This document shows positions 1 to 7,854 of a DNA stretch of 50,450 nucleotides, one piece after another (position 1 is the first letter of the stretch; each line of letters opens with the position of its first letter). The notes under the pieces are model-generated. The model was not told where the DNA came from. It was given only the letters and a program-made list of their open reading frames with translations, and made no database searches. Location: positions 1-50,450 of the forward strand of contig JBKHYJ010000032.1 of NCBI GenBank assembly GCA_046565505.1. The letters are read 5' to 3'. Source of the DNA: JBKHYJ01 sp046565505 (GTDB taxonomy: Bacteria > Acidobacteriota > Blastocatellia > UBA7656). The position numbers and the translations under genes were made by a program.

Positions 1-465
1 GAGACTTACACCCGCGTTCGCGGTCAATGGAAATATCTTTATAGGGCAGTTGATAAGCAAGGCAACACGGTTGACTTTCTTTTGAGCGAGCACAGAGATA
101 TTGGTGCTGCGAAGCGGTTCTTCACCCAAGCTAGTGAGAAGTACGGAGCGCCAGAGAAAATCACTCTAGATGGATACTCGGCGACACATACGGCAATTGA
201 CGAGCTACGGGAAGTGGCTCTATTGCCGCAGAATGTAATTATTCGAACAAGCAAATATTTGAACAACCCGATCGAGCAAGATCATCGCCGTGTTAAACAG
301 CGAGTATATCCAATGCTCGGATTTAAGAAGTTCGGGAATGCGGCAGCGACGATCAGCGGGATTGAGTCAGCGCACAAGATCAAGAAGGGGCAGTTCAATA
401 CATCGCCGGTAGAGCAAATGGGAGTGCGAGCGCCGCAGCTATGGGAAGCGGTGTTGGCTGCATAA
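1..465 (+). CDS. IS6-family transposase, C-terminal part
   Basis: DDE transposase that catalyses replicative cointegrate formation by IS6/IS26-type elements. The reading frame is open from base 1, so the gene starts upstream of the window. It begins with the ETYTRVRGQWKYLYRAVD block, in which the Asp-Glu preceding Thr-Tyr is usually part of the catalytic core. It continues through the SEHRDIGAAKRFF and GYSATHTAI segments to KYLNNPIEQDHRRVKQR, the conserved final Glu region of the family. No stop or frameshift is seen in the visible 154 codons, so this copy may be intact, unlike the other three. The protein ends at a TAA just before the terminal repeat. Confidence 0.85.
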   Translation, partial: ETYTRVRGQWKYLYRAVDKQGNTVDFLLSEHRDIGAAKRFFTQASEKYGAPEKITLDGYSATHTAIDELREVALLPQNVIIRTSKYLNNPIEQDHRRVKQRVYPMLGFKKFGNAAATISGIESAHKIKKGQFNTSPVEQMGVRAPQLWEAVLAA

Positions 466-520
466 GATTAACCATAACATTCCGATTGCTTACCCTCTTT
501 CAGATATTTGCACCGGAACC
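1..520 (+). mobile_element. IS6-family insertion sequence, right part (cut by window start)
   Basis: The segment holds the end of an IS6-type transposase gene followed by a terminal repeat. The 15 bases at 506-520 are the inverted form of the terminal repeat seen in other copies in this window (GGTTGTGGTGCAAAT at 45346-45360), matching 13 of 15. The left end lies outside the window. Three further copies of the same family, all damaged, occur at 37139, 45346 and 48517. Confidence 0.8.
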
Positions 521-815
521 CCTGGGATAAGCTCAAGGTAAATCACCTGGTGGAGTGAGGCATCATTCGTCCGGCTGAGGAATCTGCTTATGTAAGCTTC
601 TTGCGATCCCTTCCCTTGATCTATTTCCGACGCCTTCAGAATCCTTCCTGCCTGGAGAGCAGTATCATAGCACTCTCGCCTGATCGCAATACTTGCTCAA
701 CTTGACAATGCGGTGATTTGAGAATATTTAAGTAAACGATGCGTTGATGTGCACTCACAAAGAGCCCCGTAGCTCAAATTGCTAACAGTGTTTCATTGAA
801 GAAGGAGCAGGATTT
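521..815. other. intergenic region, no gene recognised
   Basis: About 300 bases between the IS6 end and the activator gene. I see no convincing ORF, RNA gene or IS remnant. The only signal is a possible promoter near 702-730. The start of the next gene has the purine-rich stretch GAAGAAGGAGCAGG a few bases upstream of ATG 816, acting as ribosome binding site. Confidence 0.5.
702..730 (+). promoter_or_regulatory. possible sigma-70-type promoter for the activator gene
   Basis: A perfect TTGACA at 702-707 is followed 17 bases later by TATTTA at 725-730, a weak -10 match. It lies about 86 bases before ATG 816. The -35 match and the spacing are good but the -10 is poor, so this is tentative. Confidence 0.3.
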
Positions 816-2225
816 ATGAAATCAGCTACGATTCTGCTGCTCGATTTTAATTCCTCCAATAGCTTATGTGACATTCTCAAATCAATCTTTGAATCCTCCT
901 CCCGCTTCAAGATTAATCTCAAGCAGAAGTCAGTCCGAATCTTTGACCCGGCTTATTCGCACGGTGATCTTATCAAGACAATCCTGCGCCTCAGCCTGGA
1001 CATGATTTTTCTCATCCCGCCCATAGGCTTGCTTAAGCAAGCCGGTATGCTGCTTCAATCAATAAGGAAAGGGCTGTCAGAGATTCCCATTATTGTGAAC
1101 ATTGATTCGAGTGAGCCGGATAATGCGCTCGAATTGCTCAAGCTCGGAGCCTCGGATTTTATCACCCCGCCGCTTAAGGCTATCGATATTCTTCCACGAG
1201 TGTGGCGACTGCTGGAGAAGGCCCGGCAGATGGACACGCCTATGGATGTGCTTAAAGAAAAACTCGGATTGAAACAGCTCGTTGGAAAAAGCCCCGCCTT
1301 CGTCGCCAAGATAAAAGAACTTCCCCTCCTAGCCAAGTGCGATGTGAGCGTGCTGATCGCCGGAGAGACGGGCACAGGCAAAGAGCTATGCGCAAGGGCG
1401 ATCCATTATCTCAGCCAGCGGGCGACCAAACCTTTCGTTCCGGTCAACTGCGGGGCTATCCCGACCGAGCTTGTTGAAAACGAATTATTCGGCCACGAGC
1501 GCGAGGCATTCACAGGCGCTTTGACTTCGCGACTTGGGTTGATTCAGGAGGCCGATGGCGGCACGCTCTTTCTGGATGAGATTGACTGCCTCTCGCTGCT
1601 CGCGCAGGTCAAGCTCTTGCGCTTCCTGCAAGAGAAAGAGTACCGCCCTCTCGGCGCAATGAAGATGCGCCAGGCCAATGTCAGGGTCATGGCGGCGACG
1701 AACAGTGATTTGGAAGAGGCTGTGAGAAAGGGAAAGCTTCGGCAGGACCTTTACTACAGGTTGAACATCATACCAATGGTGTTGCCGCCGCTCCGCGATA
1801 GAAAACAAGATATACCGCTTCTGGCCCGCCATTTCCTTGCCAAGTACACAGAGAAATTCGATAAGCGAGTTACTGATTTTTCCCCCGACGCAATGCAGAC
1901 GCTCATGTTCTATAACTGGCCGGGCAATGTGCGCGAGCTTGAGCACATCATCGAGCGCGCCATCGTACTCACAGGGCATGAAGTCATTAGCAACGATAAC
2001 ATCTGCCTGCCGCACTCGCACACTGCGACGACCGAAGGCTCTTTCCAGCGGGTGAAGGCCAGGGTCGTCGCAGAGTTCGAGAAGGCTTACGTCGAGCGGC
2101 TGCTGCTCGCTCATCAGGGCAACATTACCAGGGCTGCGCAGGCCGCGCAGAAAGATCGTCGCGCGCTTCGGCACCTCATACGCAAACATAGAATTGACGT
2201 GCAGAGCTTCAAATCAAGCGCATAA
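816..2225 (+). CDS. sigma-54-dependent transcriptional activator with degenerate receiver domain
   Basis: NtrC-type enhancer-binding protein of 469 residues that remodels sigma-54 RNA polymerase. Residues 1-135 have the fold pattern of a response-regulator receiver, but the expected phospho-acceptor region reads MIFLIPP with no aspartate, so it is probably not controlled by phosphorylation. The AAA+ domain shows Walker A GETGTGKE (183-190), an EAFTGA loop (230-235; the family usually has GAFTGA) and Walker B FLDEID (about 252-257). The C-terminus has a Fis-type helix-turn-helix (GNITRAAQAAQKDRRALRHL). It lies directly upstream of two dyads and a -24/-12 promoter leading into the injection-system operon, so that operon is its likely target. 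The signal that activates it is unknown. Confidence 0.9.
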   Translation: MKSATILLLDFNSSNSLCDILKSIFESSSRFKINLKQKSVRIFDPAYSHGDLIKTILRLSLDMIFLIPPIGLLKQAGMLLQSIRKGLSEIPIIVNIDSSEPDNALELLKLGASDFITPPLKAIDILPRVWRLLEKARQMDTPMDVLKEKLGLKQLVGKSPAFVAKIKELPLLAKCDVSVLIAGETGTGKELCARAIHYLSQRATKPFVPVNCGAIPTELVENELFGHEREAFTGALTSRLGLIQEADGGTLFLDEIDCLSLLAQVKLLRFLQEKEYRPLGAMKMRQANVRVMAATNSDLEEAVRKGKLRQDLYYRLNIIPMVLPPLRDRKQDIPLLARHFLAKYTEKFDKRVTDFSPDAMQTLMFYNWPGNVRELEHIIERAIVLTGHEVISNDNICLPHSHTATTEGSFQRVKARVVAEFEKAYVERLLLAHQGNITRAAQAAQKDRRALRHLIRKHRIDVQSFKSSA

Positions 2226-2237
2226 TTGCATGCTTCG

Positions 2238-2259
2238 GGTAGGATAAATTTATCCCACC
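2238..2259. promoter_or_regulatory. 22-bp dyad, candidate upstream activating site 1
   Basis: Interrupted palindrome: GGT, one base, GGATAAA, TTTATCC, one base, ACC. Every paired position is complementary. It begins 13 bases after the activator stop codon and is centred about 120 bp upstream of the -24 element at 2369, the usual distance for an enhancer bound by an NtrC-type activator. It shares 15 of 22 positions with the second dyad at 2306. Confidence 0.6.
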
Positions 2260-2305
2260 TCCACCCTTCGCAGTAGCAACAATTAAACTCTCCACTGTCT
2301 GAGCG

Positions 2306-2327
2306 GATGGGATAAAAACCTCCCATC
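2306..2327. promoter_or_regulatory. 22-bp dyad, candidate upstream activating site 2
   Basis: GATGGGA, an 8-base spacer beginning TAAAA, then TCCCATC. It has the same length as the dyad at 2238 and shares GGATAAA and TCCCA with it. The two centres are 68 bp apart, and this one is about 52 bp upstream of the -24 element. Paired sites of this kind are typical for Fis-HTH activators of sigma-54 promoters. That the upstream gene product binds here is inference. Confidence 0.55.
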
Positions 2328-2367
2328 TTCCTTCATAGGGTCACGACATTCCAGCAACTTAGGTGAA

Positions 2368-2383
2368 AGGCTCGCCGGTTGCA
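2368..2383 (+). promoter_or_regulatory. sigma-54 (-24/-12) promoter of the injection-system operon
   Basis: AGGCTCGCCGGTTGCA matches the sigma-54 consensus TGGCACGNNNNTTGCW at all fixed positions except two. The invariant GG (2369-2370) and GC (2381-2382) are separated by exactly 10 bases. Transcription would start near 2394, about 40 bases before the small winged-helix gene at 2436. A sigma-54 activator gene and two dyads lie immediately upstream. Confidence 0.75.
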
Positions 2384-2435
2384 GTAGTCCATCTCAAGTT
2401 AGGACGGCCATTGAATCTGAGTCATTGAATCTGAT

Positions 2436-2711
2436 ATGTGCAAAGCGGAAAAGCTGCAGACTTCTTACGAAATACTGTCCTATCTGGCTGAGTATCCCGA
2501 CGCTCAGGATACGCTCGAAGGAATTGTGGAGTGGTGGTTGTTGGAGCGCAACATCAAGAATCGGATGGCGAAGGCTAAAGAGTCGCTGGCTGAGCTTGTC
2601 GATAAAGGGTTTGTGATCGAGCGCAAAGGGAAAGACTCACGCACTCACTATCGAATCAATCGCCGCAAGATGCGAGAAATCTCAGTGATGCTAAAACGGG
2701 GGCCGGGTTAA
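2436..2711 (+). CDS. small winged-helix-like protein
   Basis: 91-residue basic protein, not assignable to a named family from sight. The pattern of helices followed by LAELVDKGFVIERKGKDSRTHYRINRRKMREI looks like a winged-helix DNA-binding domain (recognition helix then a wing with a Lys/Arg-rich tip). It is the first gene after the sigma-54 promoter and lies 59 bases before the sheath gene. It could be an operon regulator or a small structural or chaperone protein. I see no good Shine-Dalgarno sequence before this ATG. A direct repeat (ATTGAATCTGA twice, 2411-2434) lies just upstream. Confidence 0.6.
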   Translation: MCKAEKLQTSYEILSYLAEYPDAQDTLEGIVEWWLLERNIKNRMAKAKESLAELVDKGFVIERKGKDSRTHYRINRRKMREISVMLKRGPG

Positions 2712-2770
2712 GCCATGTAAAATCGAGTGGTCAACCTCGCCCATGCGATGCTTGAAATGGAGGACGTTTA

Positions 2771-4369
2771 ATGCCTACCACAGTGACGTACCCAGGCGTG
2801 TACATAGAGGAAGTTCCCGGCGGTGTGCATACGATAACGGGAGTCGCCACTTCTATCACCGCCTTCATTGGACGCGCTGAGCGCGGGCCGGTCGATGACC
2901 CTACTACCATCAACAGCTTCGCCGATTACGAACGCACATTTGGCGGGTTGTCTTTGATCAGCACAATGAGCTATAGCGTGCGAGATTTCTACCTTAACGG
3001 CGGCAGTCAGGCGATCATAGTTCGCGTTGACAATGGCGCGACTGCCGCGCGAATATCTCTGCCCGGCACGTCAGGCGCGTTGCTGCTTGACGCCACTAAC
3101 GCAGGAAGTTGGGGGAATAATCTAAGCGCGCTTGTGGATCACGCTACAAAGGACACGGCTGATACGAAGCTCTTCAACCTCATCGTCATTGAGACAGACC
3201 CTGCAACCGGACAAGTGCGAAATATAGAGAAGTTCATTAACGTATCCGTTGACGCTACTAACCCGCGCTATCTTCCAAAAGTGCTTGAGCAGAATTCTAA
3301 CCTCGTGCGCGTAGCAAGTGCTCCCGATGCCATCCCGAATACGCGGCCAGACGTTACAGAAACTATCTCGACTCCACTGACAAGCCCCCCATCTTTCGAG
3401 CCGCAAGCGGTCAAAGCGAATCCCAACAGCGGGACTAATGGCAATCCCATTGGTCAAGCTCAGTTCATCGGGCCGGGCAAACAAGGTGCAAAGACAGGGC
3501 TTTTCGCGCTCGAAAGGGCTGACCTATTCAACCTTCTCTGCATTCCGCCCTTTGACTTCACAGCGGACATTAGCACTGACCTGATTGCTCAAGCCGCCGT
3601 CTACTGCGCGGACCGGCGCGCCATGCTGCTTGTTGACCCGCCCGGTAACTGGACGAGCAAGACTACGGCAAAGAAGGAATTTTCCGACGGAACTTATCCG
3701 GGATTAACCGGCCCGGCCAGCAACTATGCCGCGATATTTTTCCCGCGCCTCAAGCAGGCAAACCCGCTGCGAGATAGCCAGGTGGAAGAGTTTGTCCCCT
3801 GCGGCGCGGTGGCCGGTGTATTCGCGCGCACAGATGCGTCACGCGGCGTGTGGAAGGCTCCGGCGGGCCAGGAAGCGGCGCTGCTCGGCGTTCCTCAATT
3901 GAGTGTTCCACTGACCGACGACGAGAACGGCGAATTGAACCCGTTAGGCATTAATTGCCTGCGCGCATTCCCCATCATTGGCCGCGTCGTCTGGGGCTCG
4001 CGCACGCTTCAGGGGGCAGACCGGCTGGCTTCCGAATGGAAGTATATCCCTGTCAGACGCACCGCGCTTTTCATCGAGGAGAGTCTGTATCGTGGGACAC
4101 AGTGGGTTGTATTCGAGCCCAATGATGAGCCGCTTTGGGCTCAGATTCGGCTCAACATCGGCGCATTCATGCAGGGCCTGTTTCGCCAGGGCGCGTTTCA
4201 GGGCAAGACGCCGCGCGAAGCTTACCTGGTCAAATGTGACAAAGAGACTACGACTCAAAATGACATCAACCAGGGAATCGTCAATATACTTGTTGGATTC
4301 GCTCCCCTTAAGCCCGCCGAGTTTGTAATCATCAGGATTCAACAACTGGCAGGTCAGATAGAGGTCTAG
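2771..4369 (+). CDS. contractile tail sheath protein
   Basis: 532-residue sheath subunit that polymerises around the inner tube and contracts to drive it forward. The N-terminus (YPGVYIEEVPGGVHTITGVAT) and ITAFIGRAERGP are hallmarks of the phage tail sheath family as found in Afp/PVC/MAC-type systems. The C-terminal part, with WKYIPVRRTALFIEESLYRG and WVVFEPNDEPLWAQIR, is the conserved sheath subdomain that forms the handshake beta-sheet. Only one sheath gene is present, whereas Afp-type loci have three. Ribosome binding site GGAGG is at 2759-2763, 7 bases from ATG. Confidence 0.95.
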   Translation: MPTTVTYPGVYIEEVPGGVHTITGVATSITAFIGRAERGPVDDPTTINSFADYERTFGGLSLISTMSYSVRDFYLNGGSQAIIVRVDNGATAARISLPGTSGALLLDATNAGSWGNNLSALVDHATKDTADTKLFNLIVIETDPATGQVRNIEKFINVSVDATNPRYLPKVLEQNSNLVRVASAPDAIPNTRPDVTETISTPLTSPPSFEPQAVKANPNSGTNGNPIGQAQFIGPGKQGAKTGLFALERADLFNLLCIPPFDFTADISTDLIAQAAVYCADRRAMLLVDPPGNWTSKTTAKKEFSDGTYPGLTGPASNYAAIFFPRLKQANPLRDSQVEEFVPCGAVAGVFARTDASRGVWKAPAGQEAALLGVPQLSVPLTDDENGELNPLGINCLRAFPIIGRVVWGSRTLQGADRLASEWKYIPVRRTALFIEESLYRGTQWVVFEPNDEPLWAQIRLNIGAFMQGLFRQGAFQGKTPREAYLVKCDKETTTQNDINQGIVNILVGFAPLKPAEFVIIRIQQLAGQIEV

Positions 4370-4379
4370 AGAGGAAATT

Positions 4380-4907
4380 ATGGCCCAGTTCAGTGTAAAC
4401 GCAACACGCTTTGACCCGTACAAAAACTTCAAGTTCAGAGTCAAATGGGATGGTAGGTACGTCGCAGGAGTCAGCAAGGTCGGCGGGCTGAAGCGCACGA
4501 CGGAAGTAGTCAAACATCGCGAGGGAGGCGACCCGAGCACCAGCCGCAAATCTCCCGGGCGCACGGAATTTGATGCCATCACTCTTGAGCGAGGCGTCAC
4601 CCACGACACGGAGTTTGAAAAGTGGGCCAACAAGGTTTGGAGGATCGGGGCGGGCCTCGGCGCAGAGGTTTCACTCAAAGATTTCCGCAAAGAGATCATC
4701 ATTGAGTTTTACAACGAAGCCGGGCAACTGGCCATCTCCTACAAGTTGTACCGTTGCTGGGTCTCGGAATATCAAGCCCTTCCTGACCTTGACGCTAATG
4801 CGAACGCCGTTGCCATTCAACACATCAAGCTGGAAAACGAAGGTTGGGAACGTGACTTAGATGTAACGGAACCGGCTGAGCCATCCTTCACAGAGCCGCC
4901 CGTGTAA
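4380..4907 (+). CDS. inner tube (gp19-like) protein
   Basis: 175-residue tail tube protein, Hcp/T4 gp19 fold. Conserved features include the N-terminal FKFRVKWDGRYVAGVSKVGG, the loop KHREGGDPSTSRKSPGR and the following TLERGVTHDTEFEKWANKVW, all typical of phage and eCIS tube subunits. It lies 10 bases after the sheath gene, preceded by a GAGAGGAAA ribosome binding site. It stacks as hexameric rings inside the sheath and forms the channel that carries cargo. Confidence 0.93.
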   Translation: MAQFSVNATRFDPYKNFKFRVKWDGRYVAGVSKVGGLKRTTEVVKHREGGDPSTSRKSPGRTEFDAITLERGVTHDTEFEKWANKVWRIGAGLGAEVSLKDFRKEIIIEFYNEAGQLAISYKLYRCWVSEYQALPDLDANANAVAIQHIKLENEGWERDLDVTEPAEPSFTEPPV

Positions 4908-4913
4908 TCGAAT

Positions 4914-5648
4914 ATGCGTGCGCTTACTGCTTCAGAATTGTTGAACATCTGGGAGAGGGGGCTTGACCAGCCCCCTTTCCAACGAGCAATGAATTTGCTG
5001 GCAGCCGCATGTTCCGGCACGTCACGCGAGGCCCTGGCCAGATTGAGCGTCGGCAAACGCGATGCACACCTGCTGACGTTGCGCGAATGGATGTTCGGCC
5101 CTCGCATGGTCAGCATTGCAAGCTGTTTGAATTGCGGCGAGCGATTGGAATTGACTTTTAACGCGGCAGATTTGCATGTGATGGCAGAAACAGAATCAGC
5201 AGAAACCTTATCGTTGGATGTAGATGAATATGAGTTGCGCTTTCGTCTGCCCGACAGCACAGACCTGGCCGCGCTCGAAGATTGTAGGGGGGGGGTTGCT
5301 GCTCGCCAACTGCTGCTCGGTCGCTGTATCTCGGCAGCTAAACACAAAGGCGAGCAGGTGGCCATTGACCGCCTGCCACCTGGTGTAGTTGACGCGGTCG
5401 CAGAGCATATGGCGCAAGCCGACCCGCAGGCCAACTTGCAACTTGCGCTCAGTTGCCCTGCGTGCGATTTCCAGTGGCAGGCTCTATTTGACATCGAATC
5501 GTTCCTCTGGAGCGAGATCAACGCCTGGGCAAATCGCACGCTGAAAGAAGTCCATGCGCTGGCCTCCGCCTATGGCTGGCGCGAGATAGACATCTTGAAC
5601 ATGAGCCCCTTGCGGCGACAGGCGTATCTAAATCTGGTGAGCGGATGA
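4914..5648 (+). CDS. zinc-ribbon baseplate-type protein (T4 baseplate family-like)
   Basis: 244 residues with two CxxC pairs (C71/C74 and C181/C184) that should form a structural zinc site. The C-terminus (WSEINAWANRTLKEVHALAS, then AYGW.EIDILNMSPLRRQAYL) resembles the small T4-like baseplate family (PF12322 type) found in contractile phages and many eCIS loci. It probably helps assemble the baseplate hub. A run of nine G at 5287-5295 lies inside the coding sequence (codons for Arg-Gly-Gly-Val), which could be slippage-prone. The last four bases overlap the next gene (ATGA). Confidence 0.75.
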   Translation: MRALTASELLNIWERGLDQPPFQRAMNLLAAACSGTSREALARLSVGKRDAHLLTLREWMFGPRMVSIASCLNCGERLELTFNAADLHVMAETESAETLSLDVDEYELRFRLPDSTDLAALEDCRGGVAARQLLLGRCISAAKHKGEQVAIDRLPPGVVDAVAEHMAQADPQANLQLALSCPACDFQWQALFDIESFLWSEINAWANRTLKEVHALASAYGWREIDILNMSPLRRQAYLNLVSG

Positions 5649-6493
5649 CCAACTTTCTCGACAACATCGCTGCCAGGAGTCTCAACCTGTTCGAGGTGAT
5701 TCAGCCGAGGCTTGCATCGGTTTTTGAACCTCCTGCGAACAGTGGAGGCATGCTGTACGCTCACTCCTCTCCTGAGAAAAGCTCGGCGCAGGACGAGCAA
5801 GATGAGAGTGAGGGTTCGGTCGAATCTCTAGAAACTAACCGGATGACTACCAGAAGCTCATTGAGCCAGATTAGCAACAGGCTGGATGTACAACCAGACG
5901 GCGGCGATGCCGAATCTGCCGTCCGAAGCCCCGCCCCGCTTCGCGCTCGCGCTGCCCCGGACCTGCTCACGACCCTTTCCGACTCGGCGCATGCGTCGGG
6001 CTTGTCACAAACACCAGAACATCCATCTAGAACGCAAGCTACTCAGCAGCCAGCTGCGGATTCGGCAGCAGCGTTTCCTGCGATCAACAAGCCGGGCGGT
6101 GTGATGCCAAAAAATACAGGTGAGCCGGGAATCCGCCGTGTGGTGACAGGGCAGTCTGATCTGCTTGAGCCGGCATCTGCCAAAGACACTATCGGCACTG
6201 AGACGGCTCCCGTGCGGGCAATGCAGTCCTTATTCCCGGCTTTGTATTCGCCACAGGCTTCGACGCCGGTCCGGGTGGCCGAGAATCGTCGAGAGGTTGG
6301 GACCGCTAGATCATCTGCCGGTTCAACTGATCCTGTATCAAGCGTTGAACCGTCGCCCACAATAAAAATAATGATCGGTCGAGTGGATGTGCGAGCCATC
6401 GTGCCCGCATCGCCGCCGCGCACGGCTCCTGCCTCGAAGCGACCCATGCTTTCGCTTGATGATTACCTGAAGCAACGCAATGGAGGGCAATGA
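5645..6493 (+). CDS. proline/serine/alanine-rich, mostly disordered protein of the eCIS operon
   Basis: 282 residues. Only the ends look conserved: the N-terminus NFLDNIAARSLNLFEVIQPR followed by LASVFEP, and the C-terminus LSLDDYLKQR. The middle is low-complexity (Pro, Ser, Ala, Thr, Glu) with no predicted domain. Proteins of this build commonly sit between the baseplate zinc-ribbon gene and the Pvc16-like gene in eCIS loci (from memory). The function is unknown: a linker, assembly chaperone or tape-measure substitute are possible, none shown by the sequence. It overlaps its neighbours on both sides. Confidence 0.65.
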   Translation: MTNFLDNIAARSLNLFEVIQPRLASVFEPPANSGGMLYAHSSPEKSSAQDEQDESEGSVESLETNRMTTRSSLSQISNRLDVQPDGGDAESAVRSPAPLRARAAPDLLTTLSDSAHASGLSQTPEHPSRTQATQQPAADSAAAFPAINKPGGVMPKNTGEPGIRRVVTGQSDLLEPASAKDTIGTETAPVRAMQSLFPALYSPQASTPVRVAENRREVGTARSSAGSTDPVSSVEPSPTIKIMIGRVDVRAIVPASPPRTAPASKRPMLSLDDYLKQRNGGQ

Positions 6494-7854
6494 TGAGTAA
6501 CGCCCTGGCCATTGCATCGGTAACCGCAGTGCTGAAGGATTTGCTCAACAATAGATTGATTGACCATGATCTGACCGCAAGCGTCGGCGAGATTACTGTA
6601 AGCACGCTGCCGCCCGACCGCATTGATGCGCTGGAGGCAGAGAAGAAAAGTCGCCTCAACCTTTTCATGTATCAAGTCACACCGAATATTGGTTGGCGTA
6701 ATGTCGGCCTGCCATCTCGCAACGGGAATGGCGAGCGCATCAGCAATCCCCCCCTCGCCCTCGACCTGCATTACTTGCTCACTGCTTATGGTGCCGAGGA
6801 GCTACATGCGGAGATTCTGTTGGGATATGGGATGCAGCTATTGCACGAGACATCAATTCTTACGCGCGGGGCGATTCGCAAATCGCTCACGCCGCCTTCG
6901 CCTGTCATCGGCAACGCCACTCTCCCACCCGAGTTGCAAGCCCTGTTCACCTCTGAGCTGTCCGAGCAAGTCGAGCAGATCAAGATTTCGCCATCAGCCC
7001 TGAGCACGGAAGAGATTTCGAGGATGTGGTCGGCATTTCAGGCCAGATACCGACCCACAGCCGTTTATCAAGTCTCAGTGGTTCTAATTGAAAGCCGAAG
7101 CTCAACCAAGGCTCCGCTGCCCGTGCGCGCACGCAATATCTACGTCGTCCCTTTCAAGCAGCCGATCATCGAGCAGATTATGTCTCAGGCCAAGGCGGGC
7201 GATCCCATCCTCTCCAATCTACCCATTCTCGCAGAATATGACCTCGTCATAACCGGCAAACAACTGCGCGGCGAAGACACGCTGGTGAATATCGGGGGGA
7301 TCGAAGTGACACCAGCAGATTCGGACATTACAGATACGCAGATCATCGTAACGATACCTGTGGATCTGCAAGCGGGTGTTCAAGGGCTGCAAGTGATCCA
7401 CCGTCAACTGATGGGCACGCCGCCGCTCCCGCATCGCGGGGTCGAATCAAATGTTGCTGCCTTTGTGTTGCGCCCGCAATTGATCGGGCCTATAGGCGTC
7501 TCAAATCTGCAAGGCTCAGGCAACAGCCCCAGGTCTGCAAACCTGATGCTCAGGGTCAAACCGGCTATAGGTGATTCGCAGCGCGTCAACTTGTTGCTGA
7601 ACGAGTTCATACCACAGGCGAGTCCTCCTCAGCCTAAAGCGGGCGAGGCCGAATCCTACAGCTTCCCCGCTCCGACCAGGATTGCGCTGAGCCCGCCTTT
7701 GGGGCCGCCGGGGGTAAGCGAAAATATTGTTATCCCAATCACTGGCGTGAGAGCAGGGAGCTATCTTGTGCGCGTTCAAGTTGACGGAGCGCAAAGCCCG
7801 CTTGATGCTGGCGCGAACGGTCATTACATCTCGCCACAGGTGACAATCTTATGA
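6490..7854 (+). CDS. Pvc16/DUF4255-family tail terminator-type protein
   Basis: 454 residues. The N-terminal 190 residues (LAIASVTAVLKDLLN, then EKKSRLNLFMYQVTPNIGWR and LALDLHYLLTAYG) match the DUF4255/Pvc16 N-terminal domain of Afp16/Pvc16, the cap that terminates tube and sheath growth. The C-terminal half holds beta-rich segments resembling Ig/IPT-type repeats (QLRGEDTLVNIGGIEVTP; GVRAGSYLVRVQVDGAQSPL), longer than the Afp16 protein. Two ATGs are adjacent (6490 and 6493) after GGAGGG at 6482-6487, and either may be used. Its stop overlaps the ATPase start. Confidence 0.88.
   Translation: MMSNALAIASVTAVLKDLLNNRLIDHDLTASVGEITVSTLPPDRIDALEAEKKSRLNLFMYQVTPNIGWRNVGLPSRNGNGERISNPPLALDLHYLLTAYGAEELHAEILLGYGMQLLHETSILTRGAIRKSLTPPSPVIGNATLPPELQALFTSELSEQVEQIKISPSALSTEEISRMWSAFQARYRPTAVYQVSVVLIESRSSTKAPLPVRARNIYVVPFKQPIIEQIMSQAKAGDPILSNLPILAEYDLVITGKQLRGEDTLVNIGGIEVTPADSDITDTQIIVTIPVDLQAGVQGLQVIHRQLMGTPPLPHRGVESNVAAFVLRPQLIGPIGVSNLQGSGNSPRSANLMLRVKPAIGDSQRVNLLLNEFIPQASPPQPKAGEAESYSFPAPTRIALSPPLGPPGVSENIVIPITGVRAGSYLVRVQVDGAQSPLDAGANGHYISPQVTIL

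Noticed and set aside
1485..2189. 234-codon - strand ORF opposite the activator
   Set aside because: Shadow of the activator reading frame. It has no family resemblance, while the + frame has complete AAA+ motifs.
2425..2616. Alternative 63-codon ORF in another frame at the operon start
   Set aside because: Frame-shifted shadow of the 91-residue winged-helix-like protein, with poorer composition.
3944..4702. 252-codon - strand ORF across the sheath/tube junction
   Set aside because: Antisense shadow. Both + strand genes are strongly recognised.
4817..5539. 240-codon - strand ORF opposite the zinc-ribbon gene
   Set aside because: Low-complexity antisense translation with no plausible domains.
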